A stretch of 64,000 nt of DNA from Leifsonia sp. Leaf264. GTDB taxonomy: Bacteria; Actinomycetota; Actinomycetes; Actinomycetales; Microbacteriaceae. The stretch is from assembly GCF_001422325.1 (NCBI RefSeq), contig NZ_LMMR01000006.1:540510-604509 (forward strand), written 5' to 3'. The notes under the pieces were generated by a model, which searched no databases, was not told the DNA's origin, and worked only from the letters and a program-made list of their open reading frames with translations. The translations under genes and the position numbers were made by a program. Each line of letters opens with the position of its first letter. The first letter of the stretch is position 1. Positions 16,580 through 25,491 of this stretch are shown in pieces.

Positions 16580-19500
16580 CTACTCGGCGGAAGCCGCAGC
16601 CGCCGCGGGAGCGGACGGGGAGGCGGGAGCGGAGGCACCCTCCGCCTTCGCCGCCTTCTTCGCCGCACGCCGGTCGCGGGAGCCCTCCACCAGGTTGTAC
16701 AGCGTCGGCAGCACGACCAGCGTGAGCACCGTCGACGACACCAGGCCGCCGATCACGACGATCGCGAGCGGCTGCGAGATGAAGCCGCCGTGGCCGGTGA
16801 GACCGACCGCCATGGGCAGCAGCGCGAAGATGGTCGCGAGCGCCGTCATGAGGATCGGGCGCAGACGACGGGATGCGCCGTGCATGACGGCATCCTCCAC
16901 GCCCATGCCGCGCCGTCGATACTGGTTCACCAGGTCGACGAGCACGATGGCGTTCGTCACCACGATTCCGATCAGCATCAGCACGCCGATGAGCGAGGCG
17001 ACGCCGAGCGGGATGCCCGAGATGATCTGCAGGATGATCGCACCCGTCGCTGCGAACGGCACGGAGACGAGCAGCAGGAGTGGCTGGCGCAGCGAGCGGA
17101 ACGTGGCCACCATGACGATGTACACGATGAGGATGGCCGCGAGCAGGGCGAGTCCGAGCTGGCTGAACGCGTCGCCCTGGCTGGCCGTGACGCCGCCGAT
17201 CTCGGCATTCGCGCCCTGCGGCAGCTTCGCATCGGCGAGAGCCGCCGTCACGTCGGCATTGGCCACGGACAGGTTGTCGGTGCCCGGCGTCGCCGTGATG
17301 GTGGCGCTGCGCAATCCCTTCACCGTCGTGACGGATGCCGGACCCTTGGTGTCCTCCACCGTCGCGAGGGTGTCGAGGGCGACGGGGCCTGCGATGGTCG
17401 GAATCTGCAGCGCCTGGAGCTCGGCGATGGTGGTCGGCGGGTTCTCCGACTGCAGGTAGATCTTCAGGGTGCTGTCGTCGATTGCGATGGAGCCGATGGT
17501 GCTCGGCTGCATGGCCTGCGACACGATGCTGCCGATCGCGACCTCGCTGAGGCCGGCCTGCGCCGCCGCGTCGCGGTCGACGGTCACGGCGATGTACGGC
17601 AGCGAGGCGCTGAGGTTCGACGAGACGGCCTTGATGGAGTCGAGGTCGTCGAGCGACTTCACGATGGTGTCCGACGCCTTCTGCAGGTCGTCGTTCGACG
17701 ACGCGGTGACGTCGACGAGGATGTCGCTGCCGCCGCCGAAACCGCTCGATGCCGTCACGGCGATGTCGCCGGAGTCGGTGACCTGCGCGAGCTGGTCCTC
17801 GATGTCGGCCTGCACGGCCGTGGCATCGGCGTCGGGATCCATCGTGATCGAGTACGTGATCCCGCCACCGCCACCGGTGAAGGCGTCACGGAGGGCGCTT
17901 CCACTGGAGCCGATGGTGAGCTGCACGGTCTCGACGCCGTCGGTCGCCCGCAGCTTGTCCTCGACGACGGATGCCGCGGCATCCTGAGCCTCGAGCGAGG
18001 CTCCGGGCTCGAGCGTCTGGGTGACCGTCAGGGTGTTCTGGCCCGTCGCCCCGAGGAAGTTGGTCTTCATGAGCGGGGTGAGGCCCAGGGTTCCGAACAG
18101 GATCACGACGGCGATGAGGATGGTCGCGACCGAGTGCCTGAGCGTCCAGCGGATGATCGGCAGGTAGCCCTTCTGCAGGCGCGACGGATGCTCCAGCTCG
18201 TCGAAGCTCGCATCACCGCCCTCATCGGCCGGCAGCTCGACGGCATCGTGCTTCGCCTTGGGCGGACGCAGGAACCAGTAGGCCAGCACCGGCACGATCG
18301 TCAGCGACACCAGCAGCGACGACAGCAGCGCGATGGTGATGGTGAGGGCGAACGGGCGGAACAGCTCACCGGTCACGTCGCCGACGAAGGCTATCGGCAG
18401 GAACACGGCGACGGTGGTGATGGTCGACGCCGTGATCGCGCCGGCGACCTCCTTGACCGCGCGCAGGATGGTCTCGACGCGATCGACGCCGGCGACCATC
18501 TGCCGCTTGATGTTCTCGATGACCACGATGGAGTCGTCGACCACGCGGCCGATGGCGATGGTGAGGGCGCCCAGCGTGATGATGTTGAGCGTGTAGCCCG
18601 TCGCCTGCATGCCGATGAACGTGACGAGCACGCTGGTCGGGATGGAGATGGCCGTGACGAGGGTCGAGCGCACCGACATCAGGAAGATCAGGATGACGAT
18701 CACGGCGAAGAACAGGCCGAGCAGGCCCTCCTCGGTGAGCGACTGGATCGACTGCTCGATGAACGGAGCCTGGTCGAACACCACGGTGATCTTCGCGTTC
18801 GAGCCGAGCTTGTCCTCGAGGTCGGGGATGAGCGCGTTGACGCCCTTCGAGACGTCGACGGTGTTCGCCGACGGCAGCTTGGTCACGGCGATCGTGAGCG
18901 CCGGCTTGCCGTCGACGCGCGAGATCGAGGTGGTCGGGTCGTCGGTCTCCTCGACCGTGGCCACGTCGCCGACGGTCTGGATGCCGGATGCGAACCCTGC
19001 CGCATCCGTCGGCACCAGCGGCAGGGCCGCGATGGCGTCCACCGAGTCGAGCTTCGCGCCGGACTGCACGGTGAGGGTGAGGTCGTTCTCGGTGATCGAA
19101 CCGGCGGGCAGCAGCACGCCGTTCTGCTTGAGGGCGTCGCTGATGGCCTGGCTGCTGAGCCCGGCTGCGGCGAGCGCGGCATCGTCGGGAGTGATCGTGA
19201 TGCGCTGGCCGACCGCACCGGTCAGCTGGGCGCCGTTGACGCCCTCGACCTTCTCGATGTCGGGCAGGGCGAGCTTCGTGATGTCGGCGGCGAGGCTCTT
19301 CTCGTCGTCATCGCTGGTGACGGCGAGCTGCACGATGGGCAGGTCGTCGAAGCTTCCGCTGAACACCTGCGGGTCGACGCCGTCGGGCAGGGTGCCCTTG
19401 ATGCGGTTGATGGCCTGGGTGAGCTTCTGCTCGGCCGTCGCGAGGTCGGTGCCGTAGGTGAACTGCGCCGTGATGAGCGACTGGTTCGTGTTGCTGACGG

Positions 19501-19747
19501 CCGTGGTGCTCTCGAGGTCCGGCACGCCCTGGATGGCGGCCTCGACCGGCGTGCTGACGTCGTTGTTCACCACTTCGGGAGATGCGCCCGGGTAGGTCGC
19601 CACGATCGCGAGCTGCGGGAACTGGATCGACGGCGCGAGCTCCTGCTTGAGCGTGGTGAGCGTGATGCCACCGAAGATCGCCACCACCACTGTGATGAGC
19701 GCGATGAGTGCGCGGTTCTTCATGCTGAGAACGGCAAGGAAGTGCAC
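16580..19747 (-). CDS. RND-family efflux pump (AcrB/SwrC-like permease)
   Basis: The 1,055-residue protein has the full RND pattern: a first membrane helix (ALIALITVVVAIFGG), a large external loop, a bundle of helices around residues 330-550 with GRVVDDSIVVIENI (the relay Asp pair of helix 4), a second external loop, and a second bundle ending LPTLYNLVEG. In Gram-positives such single-component pumps export lipophilic compounds or lipopeptides. GTG 19747 follows GAGGGG. No adaptor or TetR gene adjoins it; a TGCAGT-G-ACTGCA dyad lies about 90 bp upstream. The C-terminus is alanine-rich. Confidence 0.93.
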   Translation of the reverse strand: MHFLAVLSMKNRALIALITVVVAIFGGITLTTLKQELAPSIQFPQLAIVATYPGASPEVVNNDVSTPVEAAIQGVPDLESTTAVSNTNQSLITAQFTYGTDLATAEQKLTQAINRIKGTLPDGVDPQVFSGSFDDLPIVQLAVTSDDDEKSLAADITKLALPDIEKVEGVNGAQLTGAVGQRITITPDDAALAAAGLSSQAISDALKQNGVLLPAGSITENDLTLTVQSGAKLDSVDAIAALPLVPTDAAGFASGIQTVGDVATVEETDDPTTSISRVDGKPALTIAVTKLPSANTVDVSKGVNALIPDLEDKLGSNAKITVVFDQAPFIEQSIQSLTEEGLLGLFFAVIVILIFLMSVRSTLVTAISIPTSVLVTFIGMQATGYTLNIITLGALTIAIGRVVDDSIVVIENIKRQMVAGVDRVETILRAVKEVAGAITASTITTVAVFLPIAFVGDVTGELFRPFALTITIALLSSLLVSLTIVPVLAYWFLRPPKAKHDAVELPADEGGDASFDELEHPSRLQKGYLPIIRWTLRHSVATILIAVVILFGTLGLTPLMKTNFLGATGQNTLTVTQTLEPGASLEAQDAAASVVEDKLRATDGVETVQLTIGSSGSALRDAFTGGGGGITYSITMDPDADATAVQADIEDQLAQVTDSGDIAVTASSGFGGGSDILVDVTASSNDDLQKASDTIVKSLDDLDSIKAVSSNLSASLPYIAVTVDRDAAAQAGLSEVAIGSIVSQAMQPSTIGSIAIDDSTLKIYLQSENPPTTIAELQALQIPTIAGPVALDTLATVEDTKGPASVTTVKGLRSATITATPGTDNLSVANADVTAALADAKLPQGANAEIGGVTASQGDAFSQLGLALLAAILIVYIVMVATFRSLRQPLLLLVSVPFAATGAIILQIISGIPLGVASLIGVLMLIGIVVTNAIVLVDLVNQYRRRGMGVEDAVMHGASRRLRPILMTALATIFALLPMAVGLTGHGGFISQPLAIVVIGGLVSSTVLTLVVLPTLYNLVEGSRDRRAAKKAAKAEGASAPASPSAPAAAAASAE

Positions 19748-19833
19748 GGATGATCCCCTCGGGAACAGGTGTGGATGCCGCGAGTTGCGGCGGAGGGCGG
19801 TCAGCGGCGACGCACCAGGGTTCAGTATCGCAT

Positions 19834-19846
19834 TGCAGTGACTGCA
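19834..19846. promoter_or_regulatory. Small dyad upstream of the RND gene
   Basis: TGCAGT-G-ACTGCA is a perfect 13-bp dyad between the divergent RND and HhH-GPD genes. Its position fits an operator, but no regulator is encoded nearby. Confidence 0.3.
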
Positions 19847-19966
19847 TGAAGGTCACGGGCAGCTGTGAACCCTGTCGTCGATCGAGTGGCGTCGACCGCG
19901 TCGACGCGTGTCGAGATCGCTCGAGAGCACTCGCGATCACGACACGAGCAGAGCAGACTGAAGCCC

Positions 19967-20533
19967 ATGGCCCTCCACATCACCGGCGACGACGCCGCAG
20001 ACGACCTGCTCACCCAGAGCCCCCTCGCGCTCATCATCGGCATGCTGCTCGACCAGCAGGTGCCGATGGAGACGGCGTTCGCCGGCCCCGCGAAGATCCG
20101 CGACCGCATGGGAACCCTGGATGCCTCGACCATCGCGGCCTTCCCCGAGGACGAGTTCGTCGAGATCTTCCGCACCACCCCGGCCGTGCACCGCTTCCCC
20201 GGATCGATGGCCGGCCGCGTCCAGGCACTCTGCGCCGCGATCGCCGAGGAGTGGAGCGACGACGCATCCCAGCTCTGGACCCGCGGCGACCCCGACGGCG
20301 CCGAGGTGTTCCGGCGCCTCAAGGCACTCCCGGGCTTCGGCGACCAGAAGGCGCGCATCTTCGTCGCCTTGCTGGGCAAGCAGTACGGATTCACCGGAGA
20401 CGGATGGCGCCAGGCCGCCGGTGCGTACGGCGACGAGGGATCGCACCGTTCGGTCGCCGACATCGTCGACGCGGATTCGCTCGCCCAGGTGCGCGAGACC
20501 AAGCGGGCCGCGAAGGCCGCTGCGAAGAAGTAG
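19967..20533 (+). CDS. HhH-GPD-type base-excision DNA repair family protein
   Basis: The 188-residue protein resembles the actinobacterial short HhH-GPD family: LALIIGMLLDQQVPMETAF at the start of the helical domain, the helix-hairpin-helix LPGFGDQKA, and a C-terminal lysine/alanine-rich tail. It is much shorter than Nth/MutY glycosylases and lacks their iron-sulfur cluster cysteines. Function as a DNA glycosylase is inferred from the family. ATG 19967 is chosen because homology begins at ALHITGDD; an upstream ATG adds only arginine-rich sequence. Confidence 0.85.
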   Translation: MALHITGDDAADDLLTQSPLALIIGMLLDQQVPMETAFAGPAKIRDRMGTLDASTIAAFPEDEFVEIFRTTPAVHRFPGSMAGRVQALCAAIAEEWSDDASQLWTRGDPDGAEVFRRLKALPGFGDQKARIFVALLGKQYGFTGDGWRQAAGAYGDEGSHRSVADIVDADSLAQVRETKRAAKAAAKK

Positions 20534-20551
20534 GGCAGGCGGGCGAACGCC

Positions 20552-22015
20552 TCAGACCACGGCAGCCAGGTACGGGGCATCCGGAACCGGATGCGAACCG
20601 AGCGCAGCCCAGGATCGCGCGAGCGCCTCGACGGCGCGGTCGGTCTCCTCGGGCGTGTAGCCGATCGGGATGCGCAGGAACCTCTCGAACGCCCCGTCGA
20701 TGCCGAAGCGCGGGCCGGCCGCGATGATCAGCCCGTTCGCCCGGGCACCCAGGGCGAGCTGCGAGCTCACCGGCGTTCCGAGGTTCACCCAGGTCGCGAG
20801 GCCGCCGTTGACGTGCGGCACGGTCCACTCGGGGAACGCCTCGGCGAGCCTGCCCTCGAGGTGATCGCGGCCGACCCGGAGCTGCTCGCGCCTGACGGCG
20901 AGCACGTCGTCCATGCGCTGCAGCACCTGCTTCACCACGAGCTGGTCGAGGATGGGCGTCCCGAGGTCGTTGTGGGAGCGGTTCGCCACCAGCCGGCGGA
21001 TGAGCGGAGCCTCGGCGCGGATCCAGCCCAGCCGCAGGCCGCCCCACACCGTCTTGCCGACGGACCCGATCAGCACGGCGTCGCCGTAGGCGGCCAGCGG
21101 GAGGTACGAGTTGGGGCGGTCGATGTCCATCTCGGCCGTGGTCTCGTCGGCCACGATGATCGTGCCCTGGCGCGACGCCGCTGCGAGCATCCGCTCGCGT
21201 GCCTCGATCGTCATCGAGCGACCTGTCGGGTTGTGGAAGTCGGGGATGAGGTAGGCCATCGCCGGATTGCTGAACCTGATGGCCTGCACGAGGTCGTCTG
21301 CCTCGTCTGCGGCGGCGACGTCGGTATCGAAGGCCGCACCGGCTGCGCCATCCGACTCCGGCGTGATGCCGACAGCGACGAGCCTCGCACCGGCAGCCCG
21401 CAGGGCCTCGTACGAGTGCGGGTACGTCGGCACTTCGATGACGGCGCGGTCTCCGCGGCTGATGATGGTGCGGGCGAGCAGGGCTATCGCGTGCTGCGCA
21501 CCGATCGTGACCATGATCTGGTCGGGGCTGGTGGGGAGTCCACGGTCGGCGTAGCGCTGCGCCAGAGCCTCGCGCAGGGACGGGATGCCGACAGGGTCGA
21601 AGCCGTGGCCGAGCAGGTGCAGCGGAAGCTCCTCGGCTGCTGCGCGTGCATCGTCGGCGAGACCGGGAATGGCCGGCGTCGTGGCCTGGCTGAAGTCGAG
21701 GAAGCCGGCATCGTGCGACGGTGCGGCCGTCGGCCTCACTCCGGGAAGCCGGGCCGCGCTGCCCGATCCGCGCACGCTGTCGAGGTAACCGGCCTCGCGC
21801 AGGTGCCTGTACGCCGCCGTCACCGTCGTGCGGCTGACGCCGAGCCGCTCGGAGAGATCGCGTTCGGCCGGTAGACGAGTGTCGACGGGAACGCGGCCGT
21901 CGAGCACGAGGAGACGGATGCGTTCGGCCAGCGTCAGATAGGCGGCCGCTCCCCGCGTGCGCCAGTCGCCGAGCAGGTTCTCAAGCGAACGGGCGGTCAG
22001 CACGGTCTCAGCCAT
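20552..22015 (-). CDS. MocR-type regulator (GntR HTH fused to aminotransferase domain)
   Basis: The 487-residue protein joins an N-terminal winged HTH (LPAERDLSERLGVSRTTVTAAYRHL, about residues 60-85) to a fold-type I aminotransferase domain. The PLP-binding lysine is in GSVGKTVWGGLRLGW. MocR proteins sense PLP-linked metabolites and control neighbouring genes. It starts 61 bp from the divergent YczE-like membrane gene, a well-known MocR partner arrangement, and the gap holds ATTGGAT repeats. The inducing ligand is not predictable from sequence. Confidence 0.92.
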   Translation of the reverse strand: MAETVLTARSLENLLGDWRTRGAAAYLTLAERIRLLVLDGRVPVDTRLPAERDLSERLGVSRTTVTAAYRHLREAGYLDSVRGSGSAARLPGVRPTAAPSHDAGFLDFSQATTPAIPGLADDARAAAEELPLHLLGHGFDPVGIPSLREALAQRYADRGLPTSPDQIMVTIGAQHAIALLARTIISRGDRAVIEVPTYPHSYEALRAAGARLVAVGITPESDGAAGAAFDTDVAAADEADDLVQAIRFSNPAMAYLIPDFHNPTGRSMTIEARERMLAAASRQGTIIVADETTAEMDIDRPNSYLPLAAYGDAVLIGSVGKTVWGGLRLGWIRAEAPLIRRLVANRSHNDLGTPILDQLVVKQVLQRMDDVLAVRREQLRVGRDHLEGRLAEAFPEWTVPHVNGGLATWVNLGTPVSSQLALGARANGLIIAAGPRFGIDGAFERFLRIPIGYTPEETDRAVEALARSWAALGSHPVPDAPYLAAVV

Positions 22016-22028
22016 GAGGCCACTTTAG

Positions 22029-22076
22029 GTGAATTGGATATTGGATGAAAGGCCAATCATGCAATTGGATTGCATC
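22029..22076. promoter_or_regulatory. Repeated ATTGGAT boxes between mocR-like and yczE-like genes
   Basis: ATTGGAT occurs twice in tandem (ATTGGATATTGGAT), again in CAATTGGATTG, and as an inverted CCAAT half-site between them, all in an AT-rich 48-bp stretch. Multiple direct repeats are typical for MocR binding; assignment is by position. Confidence 0.6.
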
Positions 22077-22778
22077 ATGACCGCACCTGCCGCATCCGCA
22101 CCCCTGCTGATGAGCCGCCGCATCGCGCAGCTCCTCGTGGGACTGTTCCTCTACGGGATCGGCATCGCGCTCATAGTCCGCGGCCAGATCGGTGCGGCAC
22201 CGTGGGACGTGCTCACCCAGGGCATCGCGAAGCACACCGGGCTCTCGTTCGGCCTCATCACCATTCTCACGAGTGGCGTCGTGCTGCTGCTCTGGATCCC
22301 GCTCCGGCAGCGGCCGGGCATCGGCACCGTGCTGAACGCCCTGCTCGTCGGGCCGTCGGCCGACATCGGGCTGGCACTCATTCCCACGGACCTGCCGCTC
22401 GTCGCCCGCATCTTCGTGTTCATCGCCGGCCTTCTCGTTCTGGCCGGCGCCACCGGCCTCTATATCGGCGCGCACTTCGGTCCAGGCCCGCGCGACGGCC
22501 TCATGACCGGGCTGCACCGCCGGACCGGCTGGCGCATCTGGATCGTGCGCACGGGCATCGAGGTCGTCGTCGTGGCCATCGGCTGGGCGCTGGGCGGCAA
22601 TGTCGGCATCGGAACGCTGGCATTCGCGCTGCTCATCGGCCCGCTGTGCGGCTGGGCCATCCCGTTCTTCGCCATCAGGCTGCCCACGACGGATGCAGCG
22701 ACGGACGCAGCGACTGAAGCCGTCATCGAGGGATCGGTCGTACCCTCGGAGCCCGCGGTCGACTCCCCGGCGAACTAG
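22077..22778 (+). CDS. YczE/YitT-type integral membrane protein
   Basis: The 233-residue protein has about five to six hydrophobic helices and the family motifs GIGIALIVRGQIGAAPWDVL and GPGPRDGLMTGL. YczE-like proteins are membrane proteins of unclear transport role, often paired with MocR regulators as here. ATG 22077 lies beyond the ATTGGAT boxes; using ATG 22029 would put those boxes inside the gene. The C-terminal tail (threonine, aspartate and alanine rich) is hydrophilic. Confidence 0.85.
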   Translation: MTAPAASAPLLMSRRIAQLLVGLFLYGIGIALIVRGQIGAAPWDVLTQGIAKHTGLSFGLITILTSGVVLLLWIPLRQRPGIGTVLNALLVGPSADIGLALIPTDLPLVARIFVFIAGLLVLAGATGLYIGAHFGPGPRDGLMTGLHRRTGWRIWIVRTGIEVVVVAIGWALGGNVGIGTLAFALLIGPLCGWAIPFFAIRLPTTDAATDAATEAVIEGSVVPSEPAVDSPAN

Positions 22779-22820
22779 CCGGGCGCCGGCGGACGCCCAC
22801 CCGCTGACCTCTCCCGTGTT

Positions 22821-22944
22821 CCGCTGGTCGAGCAGACCGCGAGCGCAGCGAGCAGCCGCATCGAGACCACTCCCAGCGTCACGCTGACGCCGGTGTGATC
22901 TCGATACGCGTCCTCACGGCGCTCGGTCGCTACTCGATCAACGG
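22821..22944. repeat. Actinobacterial GGTCGAG/CTCGATC-type inverted repeat
   Basis: Two related 50-bp arms (22821-22870, starting CCGCTGGTCGAG, and 22895-22944, ending CTCGATCAACGG) face each other. Similar TCGAG-bounded REP-like repeats are common between genes of Microbacteriaceae and relatives. The remainder of this 174-bp gap holds no gene. Confidence 0.75.
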
Positions 22945-22952
22945 GCGGTGCG

Positions 22953-23711
22953 TCAGCCGAGCTGCTCCGCATAGACCCTCATCGCATCGCGGACGAAGGT
23001 CGCGCCGGTCACGCCGCCGTAGTTCGCCGCGAAGCGCTCGTCGGCCACGTACAGCTCGCCGAGCCCGACGAAGTACTCCCTCGTCGGCCGGCCCTGTGCA
23101 CTGCCCGGAGTGCCGGGAATGCTCCCGAGCCACTCGGCCTGTCGCCGCGCCAGCTCCTGAGCCTCGTCGCTGTCCGCTGCCACACCACGCGACGCTGCTG
23201 CAGCCCAGTCCGCGGCGAGCGCGGCCTGCCTCTGCTGCCATTCCTTCTTCTCGGCGGCGGTCATCGAGCGCCACCAGGCATCGCCTGTCGCATAGGCGTC
23301 ACGTCCCCAGCGGCTTGCGACCTCCTCCTCGTAGCGGGTGTGGTCGAATCCATCGAACATGTTCTCTGCCATCAGTTGTTCACCTCCCTCCATCGTCAGA
23401 ATCGTGTCCTCCACCGTCGCGATCTGGCGCGCCAGTCGTTCGCGCTCCTGCCGCAACCAGGTGAGGTGGTTGAGAAGTGCACGACCGGAATCCCGCTCGT
23501 TCTCCAGCACCTCGCCGATTGCGGGGAGACCCAGCCCCAGGTCGCGCAGCAGCAGGATGCGCTGCAGGCGAATCAGCGCCAACTCGTCGTAGTACCTGTA
23601 GCCGTTGCCGCCGATACGGGTGGCCTCGAGCAGTCCGACGTCGCCGTAGTGACGCAGGGTGCGACTCGTCGTCCCCGCCAGCTTCGCGATCTCCTGGATG
23701 GACCAGTCCAT
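22953..23711 (-). CDS. MerR-family regulator with TipAS-type ligand domain
   Basis: The 252-residue protein has an N-terminal MerR HTH (IQEIAKLAGTTSRTLRHYGDVGLL), a linking coiled coil (about residues 75-110) and a C-terminal TipAS-like helical domain with MFDGFDHTRYEEEVASRWG. TipAS domains bind thiopeptide-like or other bulky antibiotics and activate transcription. ATG 23711 matches the start of the HTH; a longer upstream frame lacks homology and would include the promoter dyad. The likely target is its own gene. Confidence 0.92.
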   Translation of the reverse strand: MDWSIQEIAKLAGTTSRTLRHYGDVGLLEATRIGGNGYRYYDELALIRLQRILLLRDLGLGLPAIGEVLENERDSGRALLNHLTWLRQERERLARQIATVEDTILTMEGGEQLMAENMFDGFDHTRYEEEVASRWGRDAYATGDAWWRSMTAAEKKEWQQRQAALAADWAAAASRGVAADSDEAQELARRQAEWLGSIPGTPGSAQGRPTREYFVGLGELYVADERFAANYGGVTGATFVRDAMRVYAEQLG

Positions 23712-23758
23712 CGGTGGGCCTCCTCTCGCCTCGTCAGTGGATGTCCCCACGCTACAAG

Positions 23759-23780
23759 TTGACGTTGCGTCAAGGTCAAG
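23759..23780 (-). promoter_or_regulatory. MerR-type promoter dyad
   Basis: On the minus strand CTTGACCTTGACGCAACGTCAA contains a TTGAC-n5-GTCAA dyad overlapping a TTGACC/TTGACG -35 region. MerR activators bind within such over-long spacers. It lies 48 bp from the MerR gene start, suggesting autoregulation. Confidence 0.65.
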
Positions 23781-23819
23781 CATGATTCTCCGACGCGAGG
23801 GTTGACCGCGTCCGAAACG

Positions 23820-23860
23820 CGATATATCGTGATCAGAACAAAGACACGCGATATATCGCG
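23820..23860. promoter_or_regulatory. Twin CGATATATCG palindromic operators of the DUF4097-PadR operon
   Basis: CGATATATCG at 23820-23829 and CGCGATATATCGCG at 23847-23860 (a perfect 14-bp palindrome) have centres 29 bp apart, about three DNA turns. GATATATC is rare in this GC-rich DNA. The operon's own PadR protein is the probable ligand. Confidence 0.7.
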
Positions 23861-23914
23861 TTCGATGATTTTCCGGCATCCGAGACACGGATGCCACTCA
23901 GCAGGGAGAACCAC

Positions 23915-24775
23915 ATGGCAATCGAGAAATGGGTCATCCAGCCCGACCAGACCAAGGTCATCGACCTCGAGGTGGTGCGCCGGCTCAAGGTCAGCCTCAT
24001 CGGCGGACGGGTCAACATCATCGGCCACGACGAGCCGAACGCCCGCGTCGAGGTGAGCCTGGTTTCGGGGAAGGAGCTCACCGTCGAGATCGACGGCGAC
24101 CGCCTGCTGATCGATCACCCGATGGTGCGCTGGGACAACTTCATCGAGACGTTCAAGGGCTTCCGGGGTCGCGCCAAGGCCGAGGTGAGCATCCTCGTTC
24201 CCCGTGACGTCGAGGTGAAGCTCGGCGTCGTGACGGCTGACGCTCTCGTCGCCGGTCTCACGGCGGACGCCCGGCTCAGCACGGTCTCGGGAGAGATCGT
24301 GACCGACAGCATCGTCGGCGACCTCGACCTGAACTCGGTCAGCGGCGAGCTGTCGATCGGCCGCCACACCGGAGGCATCCGCGCCAACACGGTCTCGGGT
24401 GACATCACCGCCAGCGGCGACATCACGCGGTTCTCGGCAGACGGGGTCTCCGGCAACATGATCGTCGATGCGACCGAGACCCCTCGCGACGTGAACACCA
24501 ACACCGTCTCCGGAAACCTCACCCTGCGCCTCACGCGCGGCACCGGTGCCCGCTACCGTGTCAACACCGTCGGCGGAAAGGTGCAGCTCGACGACACGAC
24601 GGTGAAGGGAACCCTCGGCAAGGGATTCGAGCGCGTCATCGGTTCGCTCGATGGCGGCGACTGGCTCGATCTGCAGGCCAACTCGGTGTCGGGTGACATC
24701 GCCGTCGTCGCCCGCGAGGCGGCAGCGTCGAGCTCGCAGGAGTCGACCGCGACGAACGGGCAGGCCGCGGAATGA
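23915..24775 (+). CDS. DUF4097-type beta-strand repeat protein
   Basis: The 286-residue protein is a series of short beta-strand turns, with VSG repeated in TVSGEIV, SVSGELS, TVSGDIT, GVSGNMI and TVSGNLT, as in putative adhesin DUF4097 (beta-helix-like). It has no signal peptide or membrane helix, so it is probably cytoplasmic despite the adhesin label. ATG 23915 follows GGGAGA. Its stop overlaps the start of the PadR gene in ATGA, showing tight coupling, and the twin palindromes lie 55 bp upstream. DUF4097 genes are often paired with PadR regulators; the function of the pair is not known. Confidence 0.85.
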   Translation: MAIEKWVIQPDQTKVIDLEVVRRLKVSLIGGRVNIIGHDEPNARVEVSLVSGKELTVEIDGDRLLIDHPMVRWDNFIETFKGFRGRAKAEVSILVPRDVEVKLGVVTADALVAGLTADARLSTVSGEIVTDSIVGDLDLNSVSGELSIGRHTGGIRANTVSGDITASGDITRFSADGVSGNMIVDATETPRDVNTNTVSGNLTLRLTRGTGARYRVNTVGGKVQLDDTTVKGTLGKGFERVIGSLDGGDWLDLQANSVSGDIAVVAREAAASSSQESTATNGQAAE

Positions 24776-25386
24776 CCCCACCTGTCTTCGCCCACGGAAG
24801 CCTGCGGCTCTACCTGCTCAGCCTGCTGGCCGAGCAGCCGCGCCACGGCTACGAACTCATCACCGCGCTCAGCGACCGCTTCGGCGGCACGTACAGTCCG
24901 AGCGCCGGCACCATCTACCCGCGCCTCGCGAAGCTCGAGGAGGAGGGCCTCGTCACCAAGAGCTCCGACGGTCGCAAGACCGTCTACGAGATCACGGATG
25001 CCGGACGCGCCGAACTCGCCGCCCGCGAACCCGAGCTGGCCGGCATCGAGGACGAGGTGACGGACTCGGTGCGCCGCCTCGCCGACGAGGTGCGCTCCGA
25101 GGTCGATTCCGCCATGAAGAGCCTGCGTGCCGATCTCGCGAGTGCAGCTCGCGAGGCCAAGCGCACGGCGACTCCGACACGAGCGAACGAGACCAGCACC
25201 ACGCCGTCGAACCGCGCCGTCAGCGACGCCGAACTGATCATCAGCAAGTTCCGCCAGCAGATCCGCACCGACCTGCGGCTGCAGGCTGCACGCACCGGGG
25301 TCGACGACTCCAGTGTCGACCTGCTGCGTCGACGCCTCGCCGAGGTGCGGGCCGAGTTCCTCGGCTCACTGGGCGGCAAGGCCTGA
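24772..25386 (+). CDS. PadR-family transcriptional regulator
   Basis: The 204-residue protein has a PadR winged HTH at its N-terminus (LLAEQPRHGYELITALSDRFGG, then SAGTIYPRLAKLEEEGLV) and a long charged helical C-terminus that ends in a second conserved helix block (about residues 155-195). The C-terminal extension is longer than in classical PadR. It is translationally coupled to the DUF4097 gene and followed by a strong terminator, so the operon is two genes. Autorepression through the GATATATC palindromes is inferred. Confidence 0.92.
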   Translation: MTPPVFAHGSLRLYLLSLLAEQPRHGYELITALSDRFGGTYSPSAGTIYPRLAKLEEEGLVTKSSDGRKTVYEITDAGRAELAAREPELAGIEDEVTDSVRRLADEVRSEVDSAMKSLRADLASAAREAKRTATPTRANETSTTPSNRAVSDAELIISKFRQQIRTDLRLQAARTGVDDSSVDLLRRRLAEVRAEFLGSLGGKA

Positions 25387-25403
25387 CCAGCACGACGATG
25401 GTT

Positions 25404-25430
25404 GGGGCGGTCGGCACAGCCGACCGCCCC
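25404..25430 (+). terminator. Rho-independent-type terminator hairpin
   Basis: GGGGCGGTCGGC-aca-GCCGACCGCCCC is a perfect 12-bp stem with a 3-nt loop, 17 bp after the PadR stop. The U-tract is weak (ATTCCTCT), as is usual in high-GC actinobacteria. Confidence 0.85.
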
Positions 25431-25491
25431 ATTCCTCTGCGCGTTCCGGCATCCGTGCCGCTGTGTCTGCCCCCTGTGGTGGGATGACCCC

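Noticed and set aside
16541..19753. Open frame of about 1,070 codons opposite the RND pump
   Set aside because: It is the shadow of the RND gene; the product is Arg/Gly/Asp/His rich without recognisable domains.
19865..19966. Longer N-terminus of the HhH-GPD protein
   Set aside because: The added residues are basic and unconserved; homology begins after ATG 19967.
25402..25491. Upstream extension of the GNAT gene
   Set aside because: The extra residues fall over a strong terminator stem and lack homology; GTG 25492 begins at the conserved strand.
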